A stretch of DNA of 64,000 bases from Rhodopseudomonas palustris (lineage in GTDB: Bacteria; Pseudomonadota; Alphaproteobacteria; Rhizobiales; Xanthobacteraceae): the NCBI RefSeq assembly GCF_007005445.1, contig NZ_CP041387.1:2046001-2110000 (forward strand), read 5' to 3'. Within the stretch, counting starts at the first letter, position 1. Every line of letters starts with the position of its first letter. Positions 8,128 through 16,552 of the stretch are shown piece after piece. The notes beneath the pieces are model-generated. The model saw only the letters and a list, made by a program, of their open reading frames with translations, did no database searches and was not told the origin of the DNA. Made by a program: the position numbers and the translations under genes.

Positions 8128-8625
8128 TCAGTTCTTCGGCGCGGCTTCGCCGGCGTCACCCTTGGGACCGGCCGGGCCAGTGGCGCCCGCCGGACCGGCT
8201 GGTCCTGCATCACCCTTAGGACCGGGGTCGCCCTTTGGACCGGCGGGGCCAGCGGGACCGGCCACACCGGCATCACCCTTCGGGCCGGCAGGTCCGGCTG
8301 GACCGGCGGGGCCCGCCTCGCCCTTCGGCCCGCGGGGGCCGCAATTGGCGACGATCAGATCCTTTGCGGTCTGGTCACCGGCCTTCAGGTCGAGCTTGCA
8401 GCTCTCGGGCAGGTAGCTGAGCGACATCTTGAAGCGGCGCGACGACGAACTCTTGACCTTGTCACCGGTGGCGACGACTTCGACCTCCTGCCCGGCCTTC
8501 GCGGTCTTGCCGGTGATCACCAGCTTGCCGCCCTCGATCGCTACGGTATCGAGATCGAGAGCCAGCGCATTCGCCGACGTCATCACCACGATCGCCGCCC
8601 CCGCAAGTATGGATCCTCGCACCAT
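8128..8625 (-). CDS. Secreted collagen-like repeat protein
   Basis: A 165-residue protein with three parts. Residues 1-23 are a signal peptide ([17 protein letters not shown]). Residues ~24-95 are a small beta-rich domain ([39 protein letters not shown]) with two cysteines that could pair. Residues ~96-160 are ~21 perfect collagen-type G-X-Y triplets such as [10 protein letters not shown] and [10 protein letters not shown]. There is no LPXTG or membrane anchor, so it is predicted to be periplasmic or exported. Bacterial collagen-like stretches can trimerise, and the N-terminal domain may act as the trimerisation or binding unit (inference). The 250 bases upstream are shared with the divergent helicase gene. 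Function unknown. Confidence 0.85.
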   Translation of the reverse strand: MVRGSILAGAAIVVMTSANALALDLDTVAIEGGKLVITGKTAKAGQEVEVVATGDKVKSSSSRRFKMSLSYLPESCKLDLKAGDQTAKDLIVANCGPRGPKGEAGPAGPAGPAGPKGDAGVAGPAGPAGPKGDPGPKGDAGPAGPAGATGPAGPKGDAGEAAPKN

Positions 8626-8822
8626 CCAGCTTCCCCTCTGTCCTCACAGGCGTCGCCTGCTCGCCTTGGCACCACGGCCGCGGACCATCCGCGCCCGCGT
8701 GAATCATAACCTAACATCGGCGGCAGGATAGCCGGCTGGCCGTGACATTTTTTCCGCAGCGCGTGCGATGATGGTCGCGCGACGCCGGGACAGAGAGCGC
8801 GGAACCTGCGGAATGCCATTGC

Positions 8823-8837
8823 GAACAAAGCAGGAAT
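8823..8837. promoter_or_regulatory. Near-match LexA (SOS) box upstream of UvrD-like helicase
   Basis: GAAC-N7-GAAT, one base from the alphaproteobacterial SOS box GAAC-N7-GAAC (the complement of GTTC-N7-GTTC), ends 38 bases before the GTG of the helicase gene. Two perfect boxes occur elsewhere in the window at ssb and uvrA. A single mismatch makes chance occurrence quite possible, so confidence is low. Confidence 0.3.
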
Positions 8838-8875
8838 CTGGAAGCGTCCAACGTTCACCCGACAGGCGCTGATTC

Positions 8876-10939
8876 GTGTCCTTGCCCGCCCCGATTCTCG
8901 ACGGACTCAATCCCGAACAGCGCTGCGCCGTCGAGCACGGCGCGGCCACTGCGAGCTGTCTGCCGCTCCTGGTGATCGCCGGCGCCGGCAGCGGCAAGAC
9001 AAACACGCTGGCGCACCGGGTCGCGCATCTGGTGGTGGGCGGCGCCGATCCCTATCGCATCCTGCTGATGACATTCTCGCGCCGCGCGGCGGCCGAGATG
9101 ACCCGCAGGGTCGAACGGATCGCCCGCAAGGTGCTGGGCGACCGCGCCTCGGTGCTGAGCGGCGGGCTGCACTGGGCCGGCACCTTCCACGGCATCGGCG
9201 CCCGGCTGCTGCGCGACTATGCCGAGCGGATCGGGCTCGATCCCGGCTTCACCATCCACGACCGCGAAGACTCCGCCGACCTGATGAACCTGGTCCGCCA
9301 CGACCTTGGTTTCTCCAAGACCGAAGCGCGGTTTCCGGCCAAGGCCACGTGCCTGTCGATCTACTCGCGCTGCGTCAATGCCGGCCAGCCGCTCGATGTC
9401 GTACTCGGCGCCAACTACCCATGGTGCGCCGGCTGGACCGCCGAGCTGAAGCAACTGTTCGCCGCCTATGTCGACGCCAAGCAGCGCCACAACGTGCTCG
9501 ATTACGACGACCTGTTGCTGTACTGGGCGCAGGTGATGGAGGAGCCGGCCTTCGCGCAAGAGATCGGCGGCCGGTTCGATCACGTGCTGGTCGATGAATA
9601 TCAAGACACCAATGCGCTGCAGGCGCGGGTGTTGCTGGCGCTGAAGCCCGACGGCGCCGGGCTCACCGTGGTCGGCGACGACGCCCAGGCGATCTATTCG
9701 TTTCGCGCCGCCACGGTGCGCAATATTCTCGACTTCCCGAAGGCGTTCAATCCGCCGGCTCGCGTCGTGACGCTGGATCGCAACTATCGTTCGACCCAGG
9801 CGATCCTGTCGGCCGCCAACGCCGTGATCGATCTGGCGCGAGAGCGTTTCACCAAGAATTTGTGGACCGACCGCGCCGAAGGGGCGCGGCCGCTGCTGGC
9901 CTCAGTCCGCGACGAAGCCGACCAGGCCCGCTACATCGTCGAGCGGGTGCTCGACGCCCGCGAAGGCGGCGCGACGCTGAAGCAGCAGGCGGTGCTGTTC
10001 CGCACCTCGTCGCATTCCGCGCCGCTGGAGCTTGAGCTGACCCGGCGCAATATTCCGTTCGTCAAATTCGGCGGGCTGAAATTTCTCGACGCCGCGCACG
10101 TCAAGGACATGCTGGCGCTGCTGCGCTTCGTGCAGAACCCGCGAGACCGCGTCGCCGGATTCCGGGTGATGCTGCTGATGCAGGGCGTCGGCCCGGCGTC
10201 GGCGCAGAAAGCGCTCGATGCGATCACCGCCGCGGCCGATCCGCTCGGCACACTCGCGACGCTGTCCGCCCCGCCTCGCGCCGGCAGCGACTGGCGTGGC
10301 TTCGTCGAGGCGATCGGAGAGCTGCGCAGCGGCGATGCCGGCTGGCCGGCCGAGATCGAGCGCGCGCTGATCTGGTACGCGCCGCATCTCGATCGCATTC
10401 ATGAGGATGCCGAAACCCGGCGCGCCGATCTGGTGCAGCTCGCGCAGATCGCCTCCGGCTATCCGTCGCGCGAGCGCTTCCTCACCGAATTGACGCTGGA
10501 TCCGCCGGACGCGACCTCCGATCAGGCCGGCGTGCCGACGCTCGACGACGACTATCTGATCCTGTCGACGATTCATTCCGCCAAGGGCCAGGAATGGAAA
10601 CAGGTGTTCGTGCTCAATGTCGTCGACGGCTGCATGCCGTCCGACCTCGGCACCGGCACCTCGGCCGAGATCGAGGAAGAGCGCCGCCTGCTCTACGTCG
10701 CGATGACCCGGGCGAAGGACGATCTGCATCTGGTGGTGCCGCAGCGATTCTTCACCCACGGCCAGAACGCCCAAGGCGACCGTCACGTCTATGCGGCGCG
10801 CACCCGCTTCATCCCCGACCGGCTGCTGCCGCTGTTCGAGCGCACGAGCTGGCCTCGAGTCACGCCCGAAACTGCCGCCGCAGCCCATCGCGTCCCGCGC
10901 ATCGATATCAACTCGCGGATGCGGCGGATGTGGACCTGA
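8876..10939 (+). CDS. UvrD/Rep/PcrA-type superfamily 1 DNA helicase
   Basis: A 687-residue ATP-dependent 3'-5' DNA helicase. Motifs in order: Q-motif LNPEQRCAVEH; Walker A VIAGAGSGKTNTL (residues ~33-45); motif Ia LMTFSRRAAAEM; motif II VLVDEYQDTN (Walker B); motif III VVGDDAQAIYSFRAA; motif IV LDRNYRST; motif V ILSTIHSAKGQEWKQVFVL; motif VI EERRLLYVAMTRAKDDL. All catalytic residues are present. It is shorter than UvrD (~720) and lacks UvrD's long C-terminal tail. The start is GTG at 8876. UvrD proper is usually encoded elsewhere, so this may be an accessory paralogue. A near-match SOS box lies just upstream. The C-terminus is convergent with the next gene, 6 bases apart. Confidence 0.92.
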   Translation: MSLPAPILDGLNPEQRCAVEHGAATASCLPLLVIAGAGSGKTNTLAHRVAHLVVGGADPYRILLMTFSRRAAAEMTRRVERIARKVLGDRASVLSGGLHWAGTFHGIGARLLRDYAERIGLDPGFTIHDREDSADLMNLVRHDLGFSKTEARFPAKATCLSIYSRCVNAGQPLDVVLGANYPWCAGWTAELKQLFAAYVDAKQRHNVLDYDDLLLYWAQVMEEPAFAQEIGGRFDHVLVDEYQDTNALQARVLLALKPDGAGLTVVGDDAQAIYSFRAATVRNILDFPKAFNPPARVVTLDRNYRSTQAILSAANAVIDLARERFTKNLWTDRAEGARPLLASVRDEADQARYIVERVLDAREGGATLKQQAVLFRTSSHSAPLELELTRRNIPFVKFGGLKFLDAAHVKDMLALLRFVQNPRDRVAGFRVMLLMQGVGPASAQKALDAITAAADPLGTLATLSAPPRAGSDWRGFVEAIGELRSGDAGWPAEIERALIWYAPHLDRIHEDAETRRADLVQLAQIASGYPSRERFLTELTLDPPDATSDQAGVPTLDDDYLILSTIHSAKGQEWKQVFVLNVVDGCMPSDLGTGTSAEIEEERRLLYVAMTRAKDDLHLVVPQRFFTHGQNAQGDRHVYAARTRFIPDRLLPLFERTSWPRVTPETAAAAHRVPRIDINSRMRRMWT

Positions 10940-10945
10940 GCGCGA

Positions 10946-11269
10946 TCAGGCCGCCGCGCTGGTGGTAATCGTACCGCCGTCGGCATTGTCGACGATCACC
11001 GGGCTGTCGAACCAGCTCATCACCGGCTCGGCGCCATACAGTGCGGCAACGCGGGCGCGCCATTCGCCGGCATAGACAGCTTCGGCGGCCTCTCGGCTCT
11101 CCCACAGATAGATGCCGCCCGCGGTGGTACCGTCTTCGGAGCGGATGTAGTATTTGCGGATCAGGCCCGGCAGCTTCTGGTATTTCGGCGCGCTGCTCTC
11201 GAACCGCTTCTTCGCCTCGTCCAGGCTGATCGGCGTCGCCATGTGAAACTGCACGACGGTGGTAATCAT
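10946..11269 (-). CDS. YdhR-like monooxygenase-family protein
   Basis: A 107-residue ferredoxin-like (dimeric alpha-beta barrel) protein resembling the putative mono-oxygenase YdhR family. Typical stretches are VVQFHMATPISLDEAKKRF, KYQKLPGLIRKYYI and GGIYLWESREAAEAVYAGEW. Such proteins are small, cytosolic and of poorly defined substrate. I chose the ATG at 11269 because GGAGGC lies 6-7 bases upstream; a longer frame to 11452 overlaps the next gene and has no family support. It follows the crotonase gene on the same strand with a 55-base gap, so the two may be co-transcribed. Confidence 0.78.
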   Translation of the reverse strand: MITTVVQFHMATPISLDEAKKRFESSAPKYQKLPGLIRKYYIRSEDGTTAGGIYLWESREAAEAVYAGEWRARVAALYGAEPVMSWFDSPVIVDNADGGTITTSAAA

Positions 11270-11324
11270 CGAAAGCCTCCTCGGTGTTTTGGCAAATGTA
11301 GCGCATCCGCGGCCCGGCGTCGCC

Positions 11325-12131
11325 TCACCGGCCGCGGAACTGCGGTTTGCGGCGCTGCAGAAAGGCCTCGACGCCTTCGCGGTGATCGTCGCTGAAGCCG
11401 GCGAGCGCGAACTGGTCGAGATCCATGTGGCTGGCGAGATCGTCGAGCGCATGGGTGAGCCGGTTGACCGTCAGTTTGGTCATCGCCACCGACATCGGCG
11501 GTTGCGCCGCAATCTTGTCGGCGAGCGCGAGTGCCCGTGTGAGTGCCTGCCCCGGTTCGGCGATCTCCTCGACCAGCCCCCAGCCATGCGCCTCGGTGGC
11601 GCTGATGCGGTCATCGGCCAGGATTACCGCCTGCTTGGTGCGCGCCGGCCCGATCAGATGCAGCATCCGCGGCACGCTCTGCCAGCTCATGTTCATGCCG
11701 AGGCCGATCTCGGGCACCCGCAGATGAGCGTCGTTTGCCATCCCCCGGAAATCCAGCGCGACCGTCAGCGCCACGCCGCCGCCGACACAGAAGCCCTCGA
11801 TCGCTGCGATCGTGACCTGCTCCACCTCGTGCCACGCTCGCGTCAGCCGCGGCCCGATCTTGAGATGTCGGCGCAGCGCGCCAAGGTCCATCCCGGCTCG
11901 GCTGCGGCCCTCCGGATCCTTCAGGTCGAAGCCCGCGCTGAATGCGGTCGCACTGCCGGTAAGAACCACCACCGAGGTATCCGCATCGTCCTCGAAACTG
12001 CGCGCAGCGTCGGTCAGTTGCCGCATCGCGTCGGGCGACAGCGCGTTGAGGCCGTCACCACGATCGAACCTGACGATCGCCACCCGTCCTTCCGGCCCCC
12101 GCCCTCGTTCGATGCTGACGCACCCGCTCAT
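11325..12131 (-). CDS. Enoyl-CoA hydratase/isomerase (crotonase) family protein
   Basis: A 268-residue crotonase-fold protein acting on acyl-CoA thioesters. The oxyanion-hole segments are visible: FSAGFDLKD and [18 protein letters not shown]. Of the two catalytic glutamates of true enoyl-CoA hydratases, the second is present (VPEIGLGMN), but the first, normally in GGGCELA-like sequence, is replaced (GGGVALT). Loss of one Glu favours an isomerase, decarboxylase or other crotonase reaction over classical hydration. Substrate cannot be deduced. It is divergent from the nitrile hydratase operon, sharing a ~90-base intergenic region, but no functional link is evident. Confidence 0.85.
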   Translation of the reverse strand: MSGCVSIERGRGPEGRVAIVRFDRGDGLNALSPDAMRQLTDAARSFEDDADTSVVVLTGSATAFSAGFDLKDPEGRSRAGMDLGALRRHLKIGPRLTRAWHEVEQVTIAAIEGFCVGGGVALTVALDFRGMANDAHLRVPEIGLGMNMSWQSVPRMLHLIGPARTKQAVILADDRISATEAHGWGLVEEIAEPGQALTRALALADKIAAQPPMSVAMTKLTVNRLTHALDDLASHMDLDQFALAGFSDDHREGVEAFLQRRKPQFRGR

Positions 12132-12223
12132 CTTGTTCCTCCCTGGTCGTTGCTTTTGGTTGCGGCGAGCCTAGCAGCCTCGCGGCTCGACAGCGCGGCA
12201 AAATCCAATCTATCCTGCGACGC

Positions 12224-12856
12224 ATGAGCAATGAGCATCGCCACCACCACGATCACGACCATTCCGAATTGTCCGAAACCGAGCTGCGGGTGCGCGCGCT
12301 CGAAACCATTCTGACCGAAAAGGGGTATGTCGATCCCGCCGCGCTCGATGCGCTGATCGAGACCTACGAGACCAAGGTCGGCCCGCGCAACGGCGCTCGG
12401 GTGGTCGCCAAAGCGTGGAGCGATCCCGCCTATCGGCAGCGGCTGCTGCACGACGCCACCGCGGCGATCGCCGAGCTCGGTTACACCGGCCGCCAGGGCG
12501 AGCATATCGTTGCGGTCGAGAACACGCCCGCGACCCACAACATGGTAGTGTGCACGCTGTGCTCCTGCTACCCGTGGCCCGTGCTGGGCCTGCCGCCGGT
12601 CTGGTACAAATCGGCGCCGTACCGCTCGCGCGTGGTCAAGGAGCCGCGCGCGGTACTGGCCGAATTCGGCGTGACGCTGCCGCAGGACATCACGATCCGG
12701 GTGTGGGATTCTACCGCCGAGATCCGCTATCTGGTGATCCCGATGCGCCCCGATGGCAGCGACGGCCTTAGCGAAGATCGGCTCGCCGATCTCGTCACCC
12801 GCGACAGCATGATCGGCACCGGCCTCGCCCGCCAGCCTTCGGAGGTCGCGGCATGA
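12224..12856 (+). CDS. nthA: Nitrile hydratase subunit alpha, cobalt type
   Basis: Alpha subunit of the non-heme nitrile hydratase that converts nitriles to amides, 210 residues. The metal site is VCTLCSC at residues ~109-115; threonine in the second position marks the cobalt type (iron enzymes have serine). The three cysteines C110, C113 and C115 plus S114 are the known metal ligands, two of the cysteines being oxidised in the mature enzyme. The N-terminus carries an unusual His/Asp run (HRHHHDHDH, residues 5-13) that could bind metal. The beta-subunit gene follows with an ATGA overlap and the activator gene follows that, giving a compact three-gene operon. No amidase gene is adjacent. Confidence 0.95.
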   Translation: MSNEHRHHHDHDHSELSETELRVRALETILTEKGYVDPAALDALIETYETKVGPRNGARVVAKAWSDPAYRQRLLHDATAAIAELGYTGRQGEHIVAVENTPATHNMVVCTLCSCYPWPVLGLPPVWYKSAPYRSRVVKEPRAVLAEFGVTLPQDITIRVWDSTAEIRYLVIPMRPDGSDGLSEDRLADLVTRDSMIGTGLARQPSEVAA

Positions 12857-13512
12857 ACGGTGCTCACGACATGGGCGGCATGGACGGCTTCGGACCGGTG
12901 GTGCCGGAGCCCAATGAGGCGCTGTTTCATGCTGCGTGGGAGCGCCGCGCCTTCGCGCTGACGCTGGCCATGGGGCGGCCCGGCGGCTGGAACATCGACA
13001 TGTCGCGGTTCGCCCGCGAGAACCGCGCCCCGATCGACTATCTGTCGATGAGCTACTATCAACTCTGGCTTGCCGGCCTCGAGACCCTGATGGCCGAGCG
13101 CGGCCTCGTCACCGCCGACGAGATCGCCGCGGGGCGGCCTCTGCATCCGCGTAAGGATGTACCCGTGCTCGCGGCTGCGGATGTTGCGCCGATGCTGGCG
13201 CGCGGGACATCAACGGAGCGCACGCCATCGGTTCCTGCCAGATTCGGGATCGGCGACCGGGTGCGCGCCAGGGAGTTGCATCCGCGGACCCATATCCGGC
13301 TGCCGCGCTACGTCCGCGGCCGGGTCGGCACCGTCGAACTGGCGCACGGCGCCCACGTGTTTCCTGACAGTCACGCGCACGGCGGCGCCGAACAGCCGCA
13401 GTGGCTTTACACCGTGGCGTTCGAAGCACGCGATTTGTGGGGCGACGATGCCGATCCGACCTTGAAGGTCTCGGTCGATGCGTGGGATTCCTATCTGGAG
13501 CCGGCACAATGA
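12853..13512 (+). CDS. nthB: Nitrile hydratase subunit beta
   Basis: A 219-residue beta subunit that pairs with the alpha subunit to form the active site. Conserved features are the start [28 protein letters not shown] and the C-terminal SH3-like barrel: [23 protein letters not shown] (conserved arginines of the active site lie in this family), RGRVG and [14 protein letters not shown]. The length is normal. The start overlaps the alpha-subunit stop and the stop overlaps the start of the activator gene. In cobalt-type enzymes the metal is inserted by exchange of alpha subunits carried on the activator, which matches the third gene here. Confidence 0.95.
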   Translation: MNGAHDMGGMDGFGPVVPEPNEALFHAAWERRAFALTLAMGRPGGWNIDMSRFARENRAPIDYLSMSYYQLWLAGLETLMAERGLVTADEIAAGRPLHPRKDVPVLAAADVAPMLARGTSTERTPSVPARFGIGDRVRARELHPRTHIRLPRYVRGRVGTVELAHGAHVFPDSHAHGGAEQPQWLYTVAFEARDLWGDDADPTLKVSVDAWDSYLEPAQ

Positions 13513-13898
13513 GCGGCGAGTCCGACGCCACGGCGATCGCGGCGCGCAGCGTTCCCGGCCTGCCGCATGACGACGACGGCCCAGTATTCCGCGAGCCGTG
13601 GGAAGCGCAAGCGTTCGCATTGGCGGTGACGCTGCATGGCCGCGGGCTTTTCACTTGGCAGGAATGGGCGGCCACGCTGGCCGACGAAATCCGCTGTGCC
13701 CAGGCCGCCGGCGATCCCGATTGCGGCGACACCTACTATCGCCACTGGCTCGCGACGCTGGAGCGCCTGATCGCCACGAAGGGCATCGCCAGCCGTGAGA
13801 CCCAGCACCGCTACCGCGATGCATGGGATCGCGCCGCAGATCGCACGCCGCACGGCCGGCCGATCGCGCTCCAACCGACGGATTTTTCGCCGCCGTGA
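13509..13898 (+). CDS. Nitrile hydratase accessory protein (alpha-subunit activator)
   Basis: A 129-residue protein of the nitrile hydratase activator family, the self-subunit-swapping chaperone class of cobalt enzymes (P14K/NhlE-like). It resembles the N-terminal half of beta subunits: FREPWEAQAFALAVTLHGRGLFTWQEWAATLADEI and DTYYRHWLATLERLIATKG. It should hold the alpha subunit, receive cobalt, and exchange alpha with apo-enzyme. The start at 13509 overlaps the beta-subunit stop. The last gene of the operon; no hairpin terminator is apparent in the 155 bases before the next gene. Confidence in family is high; the mechanism is from known homologues. Confidence 0.88.
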   Translation: MSGESDATAIAARSVPGLPHDDDGPVFREPWEAQAFALAVTLHGRGLFTWQEWAATLADEIRCAQAAGDPDCGDTYYRHWLATLERLIATKGIASRETQHRYRDAWDRAADRTPHGRPIALQPTDFSPP

Positions 13899-14053
13899 AG
13901 CGGGCCGACGTCGCGGGCTGCCGCGTTAACGTTGTCGTGACAAGTTTGTCCGACGACTGCATCCAATCAACCGGAACTGCGACGATCGGCGCTATGGTGC
14001 CAGATGTCGTCCCATCGATCTGATGGCGGCGTGCGACGGCAGCGAGTTGGGGA

Positions 14054-15190
14054 ATGGCGCAGATCGACTTGGTTGAACGGCCGATGCGGCGAACGGCTAA
14101 TGTCGCCGGCCGCTATGTCGCCGAAGCAGACACCGACGTCGATCAGTTCTTGCAGCGTGCCGCAGCGCTCGGCCCGTCCGCCGCCATTACGCCGTTTCAA
14201 ACCGCGAACTGGCTCGGCGCCTGGCTGGCGCTTGTCGGTCCCTCGGCGGCCGTCGAGCCGCTTCTGATCACCGTGCGCGATACCTTTCGCGGCGAGATCG
14301 CGATGCTGCTGCCGCTGGTGGTGCGGCGGGTGTGTGGCGTGACGCTGGTCGAGTTCGCCGATCTTTCAGTGTCGGACTACAACGTCCCGCTGCTCGGCCC
14401 AGCCGCACCATCGACGCCCGAGGCCGCCGCAGCAGCGTTTGAGGCGGCCCTCGAGGCGATGCCGGAGGTCGACGTCATCCGACTGTGCAACCTGCCGCTG
14501 ACGGCGGGTGGTCGCATCAATCCACTCGGGCTATTGGCATCGGCACCCTCCAGTACGGTGCGCAATGTTACCGCGCTGCCGCAATCCTGGGACGACTATC
14601 TGGCGTCACGTCCGCGCAAATTCCGTAAGGCGCTGCGTCAGCATCATCGCGCCCTCGACGCGCTCGGCGGCGTGCGGATTCGGATGATCACCGCTCCCGA
14701 CGATCGCACCGCGCTGCTGTTCGGCAAGCTCGATCAGTTTCAGCGAGCCCGGATCGCCGGACTGGGCATGCGCTACGTACTCGATCGCCCGGCCTATGCG
14801 AAGTTCTACCGCGAGGTGTTTTCGCGCGGCCAGGCGATGCTGTCGGTGATGGAATCCGGCGACTCCGTCGTCGCGGTCGCCTACAGCCTGCTGCACAGGC
14901 AGAGTTGCACCACGGTTCGCCTCGCCCACGCCGGAGCGGAGTGGAGTCGCGGTTCGCCCGGGATCGTGCTGGCGAGCGAGATCATCCGCTGGTTGATCGA
15001 CAATCGCGTCGAGCAGTTCGACCTCGGTGCAGGTGGCTATGACTACAAAAGGCAACTCGGCTGCGAGCCGCAGCCGCTGCTGGTGCTGGAAAAGGCACTG
15101 ACTCTGAAGGGGCGGATGGCCCTGTCGGCGTGGTCGACCTATTCGGGCGGCCGCTCGCTGGTTCGGTCGCTGGCGGCGAAGGCGTCGTAG
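14054..15190 (+). CDS. CelD/BioF2-like GNAT-fold acyltransferase
   Basis: A 378-residue protein of the CelD/BcsL family of acetyltransferases (GNAT fold, BioF2-like). The N-terminal half has FQTANWLGAWLALVG and VEFADLSVSDYNVPLLG; the C-terminal half has the DYLASRPRKFRKALRQ segment and the acetyl-CoA fold region VVAVAYSLLHRQ and FDLGAGGYDYKRQLGCE, all characteristic of this family. Members are often linked to exopolysaccharide or cellulose acylation, but no polysaccharide genes lie nearby, so substrate is unknown. Its 3' end overlaps the convergent hydrolase gene by 52 bases. No signal peptide or membrane segment is seen. Confidence 0.82.
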   Translation: MAQIDLVERPMRRTANVAGRYVAEADTDVDQFLQRAAALGPSAAITPFQTANWLGAWLALVGPSAAVEPLLITVRDTFRGEIAMLLPLVVRRVCGVTLVEFADLSVSDYNVPLLGPAAPSTPEAAAAAFEAALEAMPEVDVIRLCNLPLTAGGRINPLGLLASAPSSTVRNVTALPQSWDDYLASRPRKFRKALRQHHRALDALGGVRIRMITAPDDRTALLFGKLDQFQRARIAGLGMRYVLDRPAYAKFYREVFSRGQAMLSVMESGDSVVAVAYSLLHRQSCTTVRLAHAGAEWSRGSPGIVLASEIIRWLIDNRVEQFDLGAGGYDYKRQLGCEPQPLLVLEKALTLKGRMALSAWSTYSGGRSLVRSLAAKAS

Positions 15191-16458
15191 ACCAGCGTCT
15201 TGAACGCCGGCACCACCCGGCCGCGTTCGGTCTCTGTCTGCTGCATCAGGATGTAGATCATGTCGAGCGACGGATCGACGCCGAAGTAGGTGCCGCTGCC
15301 GCTGTCCCACTTCAATTCCCCGATCGAGCCCGGCGCCGGCGGGCTCGCCTCGCCGGGCTCCACCCGCACCGCCAGACCGTAGCCGTAGCCGAAGCCATCG
15401 CCGGGAAAATAGAAATAATCACGCTCCACACCGGAAGCCGGGCCGATCTGGTCGGTGGTCATCGCCCTGTAGGCGGCCGGACTGAGATAGCGCCGTCCGT
15501 CGAGCGCACCGCCTTCGAGCAGCATTTGCGCGAACCGCGCGTAGTCGGTGGCCGTCGACAGCAATCCGCCGCCGCCCGATTGCCATTCCGGATGGGCGCG
15601 GCGCTGGCGCTCGGAGTCGACCAATACCTTGTCGGCCGGGAACGGCTCCGCCAACCGCATCCGCTCGGCCTCGGTGCGCAGCACGAAGCCGGTACTGGTC
15701 ATACCGAGCGGATCGAGCAGCCGCTGTTTCAAAAAGTCGTACAGCGGCTCGCCCGACACGATCTCGATGACGCGGCCGAGCACGTCGGTGGAATGGCCGT
15801 AGCGCCACAGCGTACCGGGCTGGCGCGCCAGCGGCAGGCGGGCGATCCGATCGGCAAAGATGGCGTTGTCGAACCGGCCGGCGAACAGATGCGCCTGTTC
15901 ATACGCAGCCATGATCAGTTCGCCGCCGATATACTCGTAAGTAATCCCCGATGTGTGCCGCAGCAGGTCTTCGATCGTCACCGGGCGATGTGTCGTCACC
16001 AGCTTCAATGCCGGTTTGCCGTGTCTGGTCGTCTCGATCCCCACCTTCACGCGCGCGAACGCCGGGATGTACTTCGCGAGCGGATCATGCAGCGCCAGCC
16101 GCCCTTCGTCGACCAGCATCATCGCCGCGACGCTGGTGATCGGCTTGGTCATCGAATGCAGCGCAAAAATGGTGTCCGGCGTCATCGGATGCCGGCGCGC
16201 GGCGGTGCGCCAGCCGAAACACCGCTGGTACACCGGCTTGCCGTGCTGCTGGATCAGCACCACCGCGCCCGGCAGCTTACCGGCCGCCACCTCGTGGTCG
16301 AAGAACGCGGTGAGGTGTGCGAGCTTGTCCGGCCTCGGTACCGGCACAAGGGCCGAAGGCGCGGCTGTCGCCCGTCCGATCAGCGGACAGGTCGCCAGCG
16401 CTGCGCCGATGCCTTGCAGGACGCAGCGGCGGCTGATTGAAACGAGGTCAGACGGCAT
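15139..16458 (-). CDS. Serine beta-lactamase-fold hydrolase (class C/EstB-like)
   Basis: A 439-residue penicillin-binding-protein-fold serine hydrolase (beta-lactamase family PF00144). The nucleophile motif SxxK is S102-M-T-K105 (LHSMTKPITSVAAMM). The tyrosine motif is in WRYGHSTDVLGR (Y-G-H rather than Y-A-N), and the third region is near GELKWDSGSGTYFGVDP. The Y-G-H form and overall sequence fit the EstB-type esterase or peptidase branch rather than a true antibiotic beta-lactamase. The N-terminus (ISRRCVLQGIGAALATC) looks like a twin-arginine signal, so export is likely. I chose the ATG at 16458; the longer frame to 16623 overlaps queC. It ends inside the convergent CelD-like gene. Confidence 0.85.
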   Translation of the reverse strand: MPSDLVSISRRCVLQGIGAALATCPLIGRATAAPSALVPVPRPDKLAHLTAFFDHEVAAGKLPGAVVLIQQHGKPVYQRCFGWRTAARRHPMTPDTIFALHSMTKPITSVAAMMLVDEGRLALHDPLAKYIPAFARVKVGIETTRHGKPALKLVTTHRPVTIEDLLRHTSGITYEYIGGELIMAAYEQAHLFAGRFDNAIFADRIARLPLARQPGTLWRYGHSTDVLGRVIEIVSGEPLYDFLKQRLLDPLGMTSTGFVLRTEAERMRLAEPFPADKVLVDSERQRRAHPEWQSGGGGLLSTATDYARFAQMLLEGGALDGRRYLSPAAYRAMTTDQIGPASGVERDYFYFPGDGFGYGYGLAVRVEPGEASPPAPGSIGELKWDSGSGTYFGVDPSLDMIYILMQQTETERGRVVPAFKTLVYDAFAASDRTSERPPE

Positions 16459-16552
16459 GGCGTGCGATCCTTGACGGTCCTCAACGGTCTCTGGAACGCC
16501 AGCCTTAGCACACGGCCGTTGCCGACTCGCTGATCCGAAGGCGTGCGATCGG

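Noticed and set aside
8150..8340. Tandem DNA repeat of the GGCCCGGCGGGACCG type, considered as CRISPR or minisatellite
   Set aside because: It is the coding sequence of collagen-type G-X-Y triplets; there are no spacers and the protein reading explains it.
15139..16458. Antibiotic-resistance beta-lactamase
   Set aside because: The SxxK motif is present but the tyrosine motif and overall sequence fit the esterase/peptidase branch; resistance cannot be claimed.
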